A program made the translations under genes and the position numbers. 64,000 bases of DNA from Perca fluviatilis (Eukaryota > Chordata > Actinopteri > Perciformes > Percidae), in NCBI RefSeq assembly GCF_010015445.1, contig NC_053123.1:11171434-11235433 (forward strand), written 5' to 3'. Shown in pieces: positions 13,289 to 34,960 of this stretch; positions within the stretch are counted from its first letter, which is position 1; each line of letters begins with the position of its first letter. The notes under the pieces were generated by a model that saw only the letters and a program-made list of their open reading frames with translations, was not told the DNA's origin and searched no databases.

Positions 13289-13395
13289 CAAGTGTGTTCA
13301 GTTTTGGTGGAATAAAGAGTGGTACCCTCGCTAGTCCTTTCTTTGTAAACCCATGCTTCACACCTCCAGTAAAGTCCTGGGGCACAGTCGGGCAG

Positions 13396-21365
<7,970 letters not shown>

Positions 21366-23539
21366 CACTGGCTTCGGGGTACCACTCACTCTCGTCCTGA
21401 AAGCACTAATCATTTAAAAAATAAATAAAAAAAATGTATTAATTTTTGCACAAATTAACAGCATAATTTACACATATGAAACATCTCCCATTTCAATTTC
21501 CTCGTCAGAATGAGCTTGACAAAATGTTTTATCAAGATAGTAATTCTGATTTTATTCTAAATGCTACCAAATGTGATGCAAAAATAGTCTGCATTCTCAC
21601 TGTAAGACTTGTACTTCAATGACAACTGACACCATATTTTGAAATTTTTTTAACTACGGAATAGAAGGAAATGACGTCACTCTTTCTAGTGCAGGTTTTA
21701 GTATGTGCAGTAATTAGTATTGCAAATTTTTTCATGCTACATAGTCAATTTTATGTTCTGTCATTATGTAAAAACTAGTGCCTACTTAAATGTAGGTCCC
21801 CGACTATGTGGCCATATAAAAACCCATCCTCAAATCTTAAGCAAAGCTATTGTTAACCAACCAAAACAACCAATCAAATTAAAGTGTTGACCTATTACAT
21901 ACAAGGGTGCGTTTGGGTAGTCTGGATTTGAAAAAGAAGAAGAGCCAACAAGAAACCACCAACTGATAGCTGCAGCCAATTTTCATGTCCTCGAATGGGT
22001 ATTAAAAAGATAGGTCTGTCTTAAAGTAGTCCGGTGCTCATATAAACATTGAAATGGGTGTTTCTTGCTACAATCATTCCTCCAGTTTTTCCTGGCCATT
22101 AATGATTAGATGATCCCCTCCTAACAAGACTTTCAGTGTAAGGGATGGGGGACAATCCTTCAGACAGTCCTTCCTTCTGTCAAACTGGAATTTTGTACTA
22201 AAGAAGACTTCAACTTTGGAAGTTACACATTTTATTTGTCAATCTCAGACAGCTCCTCATATTAGCTTCAGCTAAATTGGAATATAGTTCTACACAGAAC
22301 CAGGTCTGTATATTTTGACCATCAGAACTTAAATTGAAAACACTTAGGGAGGGGTCTCTTCATGGCCAGTATAAAAAAGGAGGGATAATTACAGCAAGTT
22401 TGAATGTTCATATGGGCAATTGGATAGTTTCAACGTAGTCTTGAAAAATGGTGAACCTATCCTTGAACTTCAAATAACTTTCCAAACACCTCAGACTAAG
22501 GGAGTTGAAGATAAACCATGCAAATCAATTGGCTACTCGGTTATATTTGAAACTTTTGAATGGCCGTAAAAAATGAGGAACTGAAATCCTTTCTCAAAGT
22601 GAAGCTAGCTAGATGAAATGACAGACCATCCTTAGGTCCCACAGCTAGTGGGGCCCAAAGTCTTATGTTCCATGAAAAACAAATATCTAGGAACAATGTA
22701 ATTTATAGTACAACATAAGCTACTCTTCTTTACATACATGTATACTGGAAGGCTATTTGCCCTGTAGTAAATTCCACACGGAGGGTAATAATGTATATAG
22801 TACATAGTAGTGCATACCTAATAAGCATAGAAAAATAGGCAAAAGACAATAAGTAACACTGTGATGGTAGCATACTAAAACAGAAAAATAAACTTGGCAT
22901 AAATGTGGACTGCTGTTGATCACAGTCGTGTCACTACATGCATGTATACTTAAGCTTGAAATGTGATTTTCAAATGATGCATTGTGCCATATCGAGAAAC
23001 GTGTTAGTCACAAGTTAACTATGACAACCAAGGAGACACATGGTAAACTTTTTCTTTAGTTTACACTTGCGTGATCATGTGCACAGCTCTCACAATTTGA
23101 GTATAGTCTCTAACCAATTCATTTTGTTACTCATGGATTGCTACCTTGGCAGCAGTGATGTTCAGTAATGCCTGTACAGGCCGAGCAGTCTGTTGATGGC
23201 TAGGCTATGGCTGGTAAGCCTGTGCAGATAATGGTGATTAAAGCAAATGCAACATGTTGTTTTAGTCATATAACAGCCACTTTTCATGTGGAAACGTGCC
23301 AATTTAATTTCACTTAAGCAGCACAGTTAAGCCAGTAGCATACCAAAACTGAAAAACTGCCATGTTCACACGGACACGTTTGCTACAGCAGAATTGTATT
23401 TGTCTTTTAGGGGACACATCCCTTTTGTCATTTAATCTTTCTCACAAAGTGAAGTTCATATCCAAACCTCTTAGCCCCATGTCTTTGATCAGGCCCTCTC
23501 AGAGTAAAAAGGTATTTACAATTATTATTAACATTATTT

Positions 23540-23564
23540 AAAAAAAAAAAAAAAAAAAAAAAAA
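23540..23564. repeat. Poly-A run
   Basis: About 25 A on the + strand within the spopl 5' UTR intron. Confidence 0.9.
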
Positions 23565-24158
23565 GGTATAAACTTTGTCCAGAATGTTTAACACTTTTTG
23601 AAAAACTGAGGATAGAAGCAAAAATATACAAATGCAAGACAATTGTATCTTTACTTCTGATATATACTTTAGACACATGGCTTGATGCAAGAATCACAAA
23701 AAAGTGTCCCAATGGGAAGAGGACATGAAAGCAGAGAAGAGAGCAGGCTCTACTGCTGTTACACTATCTCTCTTCCCCATGGTTCACATGAAGTATCATT
23801 GATGGAATGGAGGAACAGACATGAAGCTATAGTGAGTGTACAGACATGTGCTTGCAATGACAAGAGTAACAACTTTTTTTGCAGCACACTGCAGCAACTG
23901 AACCATCTTTAGCTAATGGTAAATAAGGCAACTGAATCATGCAGCATTAGCAAGGAAATTAAACCTTCGCATCACCTTTTGAATAGTTGAAATGTACAAA
24001 GATGCAATTTTTTCTAAGTTATCACAGGATCCTTCATGGCCCCATTCTCATGTTCCACTCTAGGAAGGGGGAAAAAAAAAAAAAAAACAACAACAACATA
24101 CATTAGGCATGTAAAATGGACCTAATAAAGCTATCTAAAAAGTAATTAAAGTTAGTTG

Positions 24159-25262
24159 CTAACGTTCCTGAAGCATCTGGTAATAAAGCGACAGTTCTCA
24201 CAGTAAACCAGAACTACATAATCTACCTAGGGATATAAATGAATCCAAGTGACACCACTAGAAAATTAGAGCGTTCAAACCAGTCAAGAATGCCGCGTTA
24301 ATTAAAATTGAAAAGTAAACAGTTATCGTTTACACAGTAGTTTGATAGCCAACATTGGTAGTGTAGGCCTTAGGCTGTTAACTACATTTGTTATGCTTTA
24401 TCGTATAGCCTAGCATACAACTGTCCGGCCCGTAAGCCAGTGTGTTGAATTAGCAAACTCAAGATTCACCTGCAACTTTGTTTGGCTAACACATTAGCTG
24501 GAATCGTACAACCTCGCCTTTAACACAACAGAAACGATGCTATCCGAAGAGGCATCTAGCCGGCTCGCATAAGTTGCAGGTTAAATTATAATGTCTTTAA
24601 TTAGCGTCACAGCTTACTTTAGCCTATATGCTAGTCGAGATGTGACTAACTTGGTACATAACATCGACATCACTAGAAAGCAACAGCTCAATATTAACGT
24701 TAGCGTAGCATCAGCTGAAGTGTCAACACTTATCTCCAAATCATCATCAATATGATCGCTTCACGATGTCACTTCACCGGACTTGTGGTCCTTTACAATT
24801 TTAGCTAGTGTGCCCAAGAATAATCATTTGAAAATGAGACTAATTAGATTCCGCGAGTCTGTAGATGATATGTGCAATACGTATTAAGCTAACATTAATG
24901 TTCTCACTAGCAGATTAATGTTAACTTCACTTTAGCCTTAACGTTAGACCGCAAATGCAGCTAACACTGATCAGCTATCTTAGCACAAAACGTGTTAACA
25001 ATGAATCTGTTCACGTATTACCAGGCTGACTTGAATTAGTTAGCTACGTTACTTATTTTTGCAACACAAACTAGCTGAGGATACCTCAAGTTAAACTGGT
25101 AATGTGATGTTTAGACCCCGCATTACCCGGTGTAAAACAAAGGGCCTGCACTGATCCCTATGACAGGATGCTAACTAACCAAGCTAACGTAAACCTTCAC
25201 GTTTTGGTACAATCTGCTGGTGGGAAAACAACAGCGGCTAACTAACGTTAGCAGCTAGCCAA
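24159..25262. promoter_or_regulatory. Cluster of AACGTTAGC-type motifs near the spopl promoter
   Basis: The core AACGTTAG or a one-base variant occurs near 24162, 24695, 24949, 25190 and 25243, with 'gctagc' words between. CpG-bearing TAACGTTAGC words are frequent around teleost promoters; function here is inferred only from position. Confidence 0.4.
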
Positions 25263-25319
25263 AGCTAATCTCTGCACTGACTGCTCACAAAAGTTTAAAA
25301 AGACATGGTGGCGGCGTAC

Positions 25320-25500
25320 CTTTCAATTTCATACTTCCATATATATCGGACAACGCATATAGCTTTGTGTCACAGTCGCTCCTTTCACCCTCCGTTACTT
25401 TACACTCTTTTTCACTCAGTCTCTTCACAAGGTTTCTTTGTCTAATTTATATCTGTGCTAGCTTACATCTGTCTAGCTGGCTGGTAGCTTACAAGCTAGG
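25320..25500 (-). other. spopl: Probable spopl 5' non-coding exon
   Basis: A donor-like AAAG followed by GTACGC lies at 25319/25320, which would join the acceptor at 21397. Transcription probably starts near 25480-25500, next to the NRF1-type site. The exon's 5' end is an estimate. Confidence 0.45.
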
Positions 25501-25514
25501 AAAATTATATATAC

Positions 25515-25526
25515 TGCGCATGCGCG
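25515..25526 (-). promoter_or_regulatory. NRF1-type site, likely spopl promoter
   Basis: TGCGCATGCGCG matches the NRF1 consensus YGCGCAYGCGCR at every position and is palindromic. It sits just upstream of the inferred 5' exon; NRF1 sites commonly mark TATA-less promoters of housekeeping genes. Confidence 0.6.
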
Positions 25527-25628
25527 AAATTTGTATAACATCCTGCTTCATCTATTTTATCCTTATAATACATCCATGATGTTATCCCCTTATCCAGACA
25601 ACAAACAACTATAATAAATAAAAACGAA

Positions 25629-25645
25629 ATAATAATAATAATAAC

Positions 25646-25698
<53 letters not shown>
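25629..25698. repeat. (AAT)n microsatellite
   Basis: More than 20 AAT units with one AAC interruption; adjacent frames on the - strand (poly-I, poly-Y) are translations of it. Confidence 0.95.
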
Positions 25699-25701
<3 letters not shown>

Positions 25702-26348
25702 GATTCAAGTGCTCTACTGGTATTTTTTGTTATTGTACTCCAATACATTTGTCTGATAGCTGTACATACCCTGGAGACTCCAGATAATTCAGGCAAGATG
25801 CGAAATAAAATTAAACATGGCACATTGCTATTTCAAAAAAGGGACCAAGTGTGGGCACAACCAGGCAAAAATACTCAGGTGCAAACAATACCTCACTGCA
25901 TTGCTATTTTAAGACACCAACATATCAAATAGTTTTCATTAGTTTCACATGGACCTTAAAATACTAGTGTGTTTAAGTACAGTTTACTGCTTACATCTAC
26001 ACTTTTACAAAAAAAGCGGCCAGACCTAGTGTTTGTGGGATGTCATGTCCCTCTTTCCTCCTCTGTATATAAATGATAATGATGAGGTTGGGTTTACTAA
26101 AATTGTTAGCATTTCAGTTTTGAGCCTTAATTAAGGATATTTTGGAAAGTGGTGTCTTTTTGGCAGGTTGTCCCTTCCTTAAAGAGATATTCTAGGAATA
26201 AGGGTTGCTTTTGGGGTTAAGAATTTCGGTTAAAGGTTACAGTTTTTTGGAAAGGGTTGATATAGACATGGTCTAAGAGTTTGAATAAATGTAGTCATTC
26301 ACATGTCATGTCACACGAGGGTCCTCATATAGGAAGAAATGCAAACAA

Positions 26349-26350
<2 letters not shown>

Positions 26351-26416
<66 letters not shown>
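26351..26416. repeat. (GT)n microsatellite
   Basis: 33 uninterrupted TG units, directly before a LINE/SINE 3' end. Confidence 0.97.
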
Positions 26417-26417
<1 letters not shown>

Positions 26418-26422
26418 AGGGG

Positions 26423-26773
26423 GAGGGTGTTCATCCTGTAACGCCCTGCAGCGCCCTGATATGACATGAACTACTACAACTACCATTGAAGTCACTGTTC
26501 CATTATTAATGTGACTACTATTGCCACTGTTCATCACACCCCCAACCGGCTCGTCAGACACCGCCTACCAAGAGCCTGGGTTTGTCCGAGGTTTCTTCCC
26601 AAGAGGGAGTTTTTCCTCGCCACTGTCGCACTGCTTGCTCTTGAGGGACTTATTGTAATTGTTGGGGTTTTGTAAATTATAGAGTGTGGTCTAGACCTAC
26701 TCTATCTGTAAAGTGTCTCGAGATAACCTATGTTATGATTTGATACTATAAATAAAATTGAATTGAATTGAAT
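26423..26773 (+). mobile_element. 3' end of a non-LTR retroelement
   Basis: Contains 'gggagtttttcctcgccact', 'attatagagtgtggtctaga', 'gtctcgagataacctatgtt' and a tail of repeated ATTGA ending at 26773. This is the wording of a widespread teleost LINE (Rex1/L2-type) 3' region. The 5' part is missing and no coding frame remains. Confidence 0.75.
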
Positions 26774-29700
26774 CTGCCTATATGTGTATAATAGTATCGT
26801 CATAGGAGACACAGACAAAAATAAAACAAAATAAAAGAGCCTTGATAAAATGTAGCTTGTATAGATGAAACCCTCAACTGCCAACTGCAGCTCATTCTCA
26901 CTCTGCCTTCACACTGTCTCTTCTGTCTGCTTCTGATGTTTCTCGTCTAGCAAACACAAAGCAGCTTGGGTTAAGCCATTCTCTGAAACAATAGTCTATA
27001 ATGGCTCCCTGTAGGCCTGTGATAACTAATTTACTTTCAGATGGATGGACACTGTTCTGCAGAATGAGCGATAAATGGCTCCTCTGCACCAATCAGTCTA
27101 CATTCATGGACAAAGTACGGTACAGTTTGTGCGCTGTTCAGTGACGACAAACACCAAAACACCTATGTAAGCCGGGTTTGGGTTTGGTCAAATAAATTAT
27201 AAACACAGCAGCAAAATGTCACAGCCCACATCAAATGTCTTTGATATGATGATACTCTGTCCCATCTTGAAGTAGAAGAGATGGGGGATAAGATCACAGT
27301 TGAAGAGATACAGGCATTCTTATCAGGATTTAAATCTGTTTAATTTAAGGGCAGGGAAAAAGGCTGTACTGAATGTGTCCACAGACAACATAGTCCAACA
27401 ATTCAAGAATAGGAAGACTCAGAAATAATCATTAGATGCATTTATCTACTATTCTTTTAAAAGCGCTGAAATTGAATTAGTGTGGAGCACAGTGTGACCT
27501 AAATACTAAGCTTTTTTAAATTTCATATCAGTTTGATTGTCACATTTCTATTCTTGGTGCATGTTTGGCTTCAGAATGAATGACACTAAATACCTGTTTT
27601 GTGTCTTTGCCCTATTTGATATGTTCTTCAAGTATGAATAGCCTGAATATCTCCTTAAACAATGGCTGTGACAGTCCCCTACCTCCAATTTACAATACTG
27701 TTCTAATTATCAGGGTCTCAAAATGCTACTGATATTATTTCTGACAAGTATTCAATGCCTTCTGTGATAAAGACTGATAAAGACAGAACTTATGAGCATG
27801 GGAAAAAAGGCTGCAGTGACACGACGAGCCCCAGTGGCCTTATCAGAACACGATCATACAGATGTCGAGAAAAATTGAGTCTGACATTAGTCGCATACTT
27901 TTTTCTAGTGTCTTGGGAATAAAGTCATAATACTGAACAAAGGAGATGGTAGAAAAGTCCAATGATTCCAATTTTATCTAATTTAAATAATAAATCTAAG
28001 CAATAAGATATATGGTAATACGCAAATGTTGAGTAGACGGATATGGAAAATTGCTCTTAGTTGATCAGAAGTCCTAAAGAAAGATCTTTATTCAACAAGT
28101 TTCCTATAAAAAAACATAAAAGATGAATACATCTTTTCTTCTGAGGCAGTAAATGATTATTTTGTGATGACATTGGAGTTTTTGTTGCCTTATCTACATC
28201 TACAGTCAGCTTCCAAGACTGCTTTCAACCACCTCTAAAGAGATACAGATGAAACTAACACATTATGCAAAACGCAACATGAATACATTGCATTCTCGTC
28301 TGTTGAGTCTACTGTCATTAGAGAAATGTATCCCTCTGTGATTGATCGACTTGATTTTTTTTTTTAGATTATTTTGAAATCTTATTGTTGTCTATATGAT
28401 CTGTGGAAATTATAAAGAATACAACAAAATAAGTCCTGAAACACATGCAACATGCACTACAAGTATAGCTTTAACATTAGCAACTTTTTAGCAATTAGCA
28501 ATGGATTTTTTCATTTGAATATGGCCCTTAAACATGATTAATCTAATCCCAACGACATGAAATACCAATAATTCTGTAGGCTGTCATTAGCATTGTCTAC
28601 TGTATCACCTTGAATCCCCTTGCCAAACTAATCACACTGGTGTACAGAGAATGTATGGTATGGGATATTTCATGAAAAATATGCAAAGTCGAAATGAGTC
28701 TTTCCTTTTACTAAGAGGATCTTTTTTTTTAATCTCTGTGACATCCAAAGTGTCCTTTACCTCATTTCAGTGTGCATCAGAATTTTGTGTAATTGACACA
28801 CCTGTTTTGAAATATGCACACCTCATTTTTTCCCTGTATTAATGACACTGAAATACATGTGGCATTATTATCATTATGATTTGGTTTCATAAATTGCTAG
28901 AAGTTGCTGTAAGGTTTACTGTAGCATGGTAATTTGAGAGATGCCAGTTCTGTCATGATTTTAGCTACATCTTTAGTGCACATTGGTGTGGTGTTTTTGC
29001 ATTGTGAATTCCCAATCAGTGTTTGATGGAATTTATTTAGTCTGTTCCGATATTATGTGTATTGCTGTTCATTCATACACTCAGTTTTCCTTTTACGTAT
29101 CACTTAAAAAAAAAAAAAACATTTGGCAAACATCACATTGCCTCAGGGAAGCTCAGTCTCTACTATCATCTTCATGAAACACGGAATCTTTTTAATGCAC
29201 AACAAAGTAGAGCAGCAGTGGCACTCCAAGTCAAGCAGCACTTCTGTGTCTTACAGTATACTGTCAATTTTACACATGGGCTGCCAGTCAAGAGCAGAAG
29301 TGTTCATAATCCATGGACATATTTCTGAATAACTTCACACATAATGAGTTTGATCCAGTGTAATCCATTTCCCTGCACCATGCATACAGCTCTTCTAATC
29401 ACAGTAACACACTTTGTTGGATGTGTAGTACAACTTGACACTGATAGTTTAGACATTGAGGTTTCACCTTTTTTATAATCCAGCCTTTCAGACACAAAAT
29501 GTAAAGTTTATAAATAAATGCAGAATTCCAGTGTCTGACAGGTCACTTCTATTCAGTAAACACGAGAAATCAATTCCTTCTTATTGCATGTCATTGATGA
29601 AGGTCTGTGTTTAAACTTGATTAAGGTCATTGCATAACTGAAATTCACAATATCACTCTCAGTGCCCATATTTGAAATGTGCAGCTCCATTGAGCCTGGT

Positions 29701-32700
29701 CACTGGACCGGGACTCCTAAGATGTAATCAGTAAAAAAAAAAGCTTCGAAAAGCTCTTATGACCCAGACCCTCCCTCTAATGAAAAGATATGTGGCCTCC
29801 TTCAGTGAGTTGGATAGAAATTCTACCTGAGCTGTTTAGCAGACAGTCATACAGGTAGTCGTCGTTCCTATGCTGCTATGTATTATCCTTTGAGAAATAA
29901 AACAAGTGAAAGGCCTAACAAATCCCCTTTTAGCATGTAAAATTACACCGTCTGTCTGCATGCTCATTTACAACCGTGAGAGAGATTCTCAACCTGTTCA
30001 GAAATGTGACAATTCATTCGTTTGCAAGATTTGTGACATACCAAATATTTCAAGGGTTACAGTATAACACCAGAGTTTAACACCAGAGTTTAACACCAGA
30101 GTTGGCAGAGAATAAATTGTGAGTGGAGTGCAGGAGGAGTAATGAGATTAAAATACACTTTTTTCCCATTTCTTAATTAAGTACTTTCCATGTTTTCCTT
30201 CCCAACAATCTTCTAGTCTTTTCAGGATTTTGACAGGGCTGATTATGTGGCATCAAGCAGATGCTCTGTTGCCAAGATGTCCATTGACAATTATTGCTAT
30301 TCTTCATAGCTCATTTCCCATGGAGCACTGATAGAAATTGCTCCATGTTATTAATAGTACCGCTTGGTATGGAAATGAGACACAAATTTAATCAAAAAGT
30401 GCAGTTTTTGTTCTGGTGTGATTATGAAATGAACTATGACATTGTTAGAAAAAAAATTATTATAGTCATTTGTTTTAAGTTGAACACATTTCAACCACAC
30501 ACTTTTATATTTTACTTGATTAAAGCTAACAAATAATTAAGTGCATTTAACAAGCTCATCTTGTATTGAACCAGTTGCACGTCTGTGTGCTTGTTTGTGT
30601 TTCAATGTAGCTCCAACAGCAAAATACAATTACATTTTGTTAGTCATATTTATATGGGACGGTTATTGAAATTGTGTGAACAGAACAGCTCAGTTTTGCT
30701 TTAGCAAATTAAATCACAAAAAAAGCAGTTTGACTATTGAACTACCTTTTTGCAAGATTTACAGTGAAATCTGTGTGCTTTTTAGTAAGTGTTTCTTGCA
30801 AAAGATAATTACAAGTAATATAAATGCTAAATGTAAGTGCCAATATTAAATCTAAATATTGAAGTTTGAAATCAAAATGTGCTAAACTCAGTCAAGACTA
30901 TAAATCTTATAAATATAGCCTACAATCTGATGAAAAAAAAGTTGCACCTATGTGGATGAAAAGAAAGAGCAATTTTGAATTCAATGCACACTAAGCTCAC
31001 AACCCTGAGTCCCGAACATTAAGCATCAGACACACTTACAAATACAACATTTATAATTTCTTTCATATTATGCATGTGCTTTTACAGTGCACTTCATTCA
31101 GTATTAGGACAATGACACATGTTTAGTTGTGTTGGCTCTCCAGTGACAATGACAATGACAATTACATAATAAAATGCCAAATCACAGACTCAATTTGAGG
31201 CTATTTACAACCACATCAGATGAACAGTGTAGTAACTGTATCCCCTTGTGTCCCCCTAATTATAAGTGACTAAAATTTAAAAGACCAATGAACATGATCT
31301 TAATATAGACATTTTGTTGCAAATCATTTGCTTGTTAATGAGTGAACAGACTAGACAGCAGACAGTTAGTACTGCAGCAATCTTCACCTGTTGCTTGTTT
31401 GTATTAGAGGCTTTTACCTTCAGTCTGGTCTTCAGCAAACAACCTGCTCAGTTGGGTTGAGGCAGGTGACAGACTTGTCCAGAACATTTTACTTTTGGGG
31501 CCATAAAAATGCCTTGGTTACCTTGTGTGTGTATCATCACCGTCTTAAAAATGTAATTAGTCTAATACTGTTCCCCCATTATAGATGAGACCACAAAGTA
31601 CTATGTTATTACTCTAAATTATCCATCGATGGTGTGTTTCATTTGAGCACAAATAGGTTGGAAGCTTGAGCTTAGAGCACCTGAAAAATTGTAAACAATT
31701 TTAATGTAAGTAAACGTTATTATGAAATGATTTAATGTGTGCATGTGTGCTGCTACTTCAAGGACTTAGTTGATCAACCAAAGAGCTGTCCATTACATAT
31801 GCGCCTATTTCAAATCATTTAGATGTAACAATTAGATTTAGCATTTACATTACATCTTATTATAGTGAATTCTTTTTGGAAGAAATGCTTGATTTAAAAA
31901 AAAAAAGATCACAAATTTGATGTTGGTTTGTAAAATCATGTGAAAAATCCGCACTGCTTTCTTTAAATATTTGCAGCTACAGTAACCATGGCAAAATGAC
32001 GATGTTAAATCGGAGTATGCAGTGCTGTACAGTCAGCGTGTCATATTTGAAAACAACATGCCGTCTGTCTGTCAGAAGTGAGGATGATTGGGTGCGAGAG
32101 TTGAGGGAGAAATAAAGCATGATGACTTGATGACGAGGCGTCTCATTTCTTAAGCAGGGAGCTGATGATAACCTGTCGTTCTTCTGGTCTGCTACACTTG
32201 CACACTAACTGGCTGCTGGGACCGGTTTCTTCCTGACAAGCTCCTGTCTTCTCTGCCCTTTCATCTCCTCGCTTCACAAAAGAGAGTTTAGAAGTCTTTT
32301 TATCTATGCCTGGGGGTACAGTTCCTTGTCTGCTGCAGGAGAGGAATTCAACCAATTAAGCATGTGGTACTATGCTTATGAATCACAGGAAGGGCTCTAA
32401 ATGTTTTTCAGTGTGTCACTCTGCATAAATTGGCAAACCTTCTTTGACTCATCGACAAACTTAAATAGTATAAGTGAACACCACCTGTTGTTTTACTGGG
32501 TGTAAATGTGAATCTTGTTATAGTCTGTAGTATCATCTCTAATAGGAGGGCTCACTCATTACTGCTTAGTAGATCATTTATTTATTCTTTATTGGTAGCT
32601 CCCTATTAAAATTAAATTTTCACACCAGCATGTCATTTTTGAAAACAGAAGAAATCTAAAAGCTGTCCAGTAAGACGTTGCCTGACTTTGTTAATCAGGC

Positions 32701-33120
32701 TGACCTGTGTATCATACATGTGCATAGAAATCTTACTAACAGGAACATCATGGTGGCCCAGCCTTCTATAGGGTACATGTTTAACCTCACGTCCTCACTT
32801 TTAGCCATCTCTCTCACTTTGTATTTTCCTGCTACTCTCCACTAATAACTATATAATGAAGGTGAAATGCCATTTAAACAAATAACCTTGCTTTGAGTAA
32901 CATTTTAAAGCTTAAAATATTCCTCTACGGGATGTTACTTTAAATGCTATGAACTCCCTCTAGCCCACTCTCCCTCTTGTATTCCCTCCTTGTATATTGT
33001 ATTTGCAAAGCACATAGCCGTGCTCGAAGAGATAGCCAGCATGGATGCATTACTGAGAGACTGTCGGTGAGCAATTGCTGATCTTGGGGAGTGATAAAGA
33101 GAGCCAGGCTGTCTGGAACC
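26774..33120. other. Intergenic DNA, no gene seen
   Basis: About 6 kb of AT-rich unique sequence between spopl and hnmt. Frames are short and without domains. A 13-bp unit (aacaccagagttt) occurs three times at 30065-30104. Confidence 0.7.
30065..30104. repeat. Small tandem repeat, 13 bp x 3
   Basis: Three consecutive copies of 'aacaccagagttt', the last incomplete. Confidence 0.9.
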
Positions 33121-34205
33121 TGAAAAAAGATGCTGGAGAGAGCCATGGAGCATATAGACCAGGAAGGTCACCAGCTGCCAGAGAAGGGCCAGACCATCTC
33201 CAGAACGCCCTCAGCTTCTCCTCTATTTACTGACACTTGCGACATTGGAAACCTGCGGTCGAGGGGAATATCAGGAGAAAGTAGAAAGTATGTTTGGGAC
33301 AAAGAAAACTGCAGGCTGACACAAATGAACACTTTCGCACAGACCGCAAAAACAGAATCTACATAAACACAAGACTGATTTAACATCACGACACAGTGAT
33401 CTTGGCCTTTATACATGCAACGCTGAAAGTGGATTGATTAAAAGATATGCAAACGCGATAATCCGCTGGACATCCTCACTATCGCTACCTTTGCATATGG
33501 TCATTTTAAGGAGGCGCTTATCTCTGCCACCAGAATTTACCACGCTAACAGATTTATTTCCTCACAACCCTGGACAATCAGCTTCCTTACATTTGCATTT
33601 GTAAGCACACTTAAACATTTAATTTATTGAAATATGCTTAGGGTATTGTTTGTGCAAATTTTTGTCAGAAGCACACAGTGTGTTTCACAAATCATTATTT
33701 TCAAAAGGATTTTACATCCAGTTCTCTGTCATCTCATTTCCTTGTGACTTGACAGACAATTGGATGTGGTTTTGGATCTATTTTCTTGTTCAAGCTACCA
33801 GATTTTCAGCAGTGTTTAGTCATTTATTTATCTGCAGGCTTCCCCCAATCACATTTCTAGGCAGGTGCATGGCTGCCCTCCACAAATTACATCCAGGATA
33901 ATTTCATATTGATTAATGCAGATGCGTTCCTCTTGGCTCTCGTACCCTACCTGCAGTCTATTTGGTATAAATTACTGAAGCCATTTTGCTGCACAAAGCC
34001 AGCCCTCTCCAATAAGGTGCTGGCTCATGTGTCGACTGGGGCCCCCAAACTACCCCTCTGCCTGCAGGAACCACTAAAGCTTTTAATTGCCTTCTGTGCA
34101 AATGGTCCTTATGCACTTGATAAAGTATCTGGAAAGTCAGGCACGGGTTGGTCGAGGCGCAGGGGAGTCTGTGCACTTGCAGTATATGTGAACAAAATAG
34201 AAAGT
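33121..34205. other. Intergenic; candidate regulatory blocks
   Basis: Unique, base-balanced stretches, notably about 33900-34150 ('ttgataaagtatctgg', 'aagcttttaattgcc'), resemble conserved non-coding elements. Frames here (33130, 33909) have no domain. Conservation cannot be tested from one sequence. Confidence 0.3.
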
Positions 34206-34210
34206 GTGGG

Positions 34211-34222
34211 TGAGAGATAGAG

Positions 34223-34317
<95 letters not shown>

Positions 34318-34318
34318 A
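34211..34318. repeat. (GATA)n(GA)n microsatellite
   Basis: Five GATA units followed by about 40 GA units. The serine/leucine frames on the opposite strand are artefacts. Confidence 0.97.
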
Positions 34319-34559
34319 CGATATGTGTATATTGATAGTGAGACTTAGTGGCGGCTGGTTGGTGAATCCTATCCATGATATTACAACCTTTATGAGTATG
34401 GTGTTAAAGTTACCCTTTATGAGCTCTGTTACCACTCAGCAAAATACTTGAATAGCCCAGCTAGTGGCCCACAGGATTAGTTCCTTCTGTGTACATTTGC
34501 TACAGTAGAGTGGCTGATAACCCTGGGTAAAGCGATAAACAATCAAAGTGCGGCTTCAG

Positions 34560-34960
34560 TGGAAATGATTGCATTCTGTACTCTGCTCCAGAGATGGGGG
34601 CCATTATTAACGTGGGTCCTGTCCTGACAATGCTATTTTCTGGAAGGTAATTGCAGATTCAGATCTCTGAGAGGGCCTGACTGAGAGTAAATGCCACCTC
34701 TTTAATTATGGTCTCCTCCACGTCTCCTCTATTGAGCCGCGGAGATGTCTATCGCTCCACGGGATCCTGGGGAAAATGACTCTAATGGGAAATGACCAGT
34801 GTCTGGGAAGCCGGCTCAGATTAGAAGCGACGTTTCTAATTGATGTCTAAAGAAATCCCTGGCCGGATGACTGGGAAAAGTCACTTTGGAGCAAATGTAA
34901 TTGGAGTGATTGGAGTTCTAAAAAGAATCATGGGATAATCTCTCCTTATTTAAGCTTGTG
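34560..34960. other. Candidate conserved non-coding block
   Basis: Non-repetitive, unusually even composition with TTAATTA, CTAATTG and AGATTAGA cores. Position in a gene-free interval suggests an enhancer, but this is inference. Confidence 0.3.

Larger units (their letters stand above)
21397..25319 (-). other. spopl first intron (5' UTR intron)
   Basis: Lies between the 5' non-coding exon and the first coding exon. Contains an A25 run (23540-23564) and, toward the promoter, a cluster of AACGTTA motifs. No coding exon recognised. Confidence 0.6.

Noticed and set aside
25505..25823. Poly-I and poly-Y frames
   Set aside because: Translation of the (AAT)n microsatellite.
34109..34435. Serine/leucine-rich frames
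   Set aside because: Translation of the (GA)n microsatellite.
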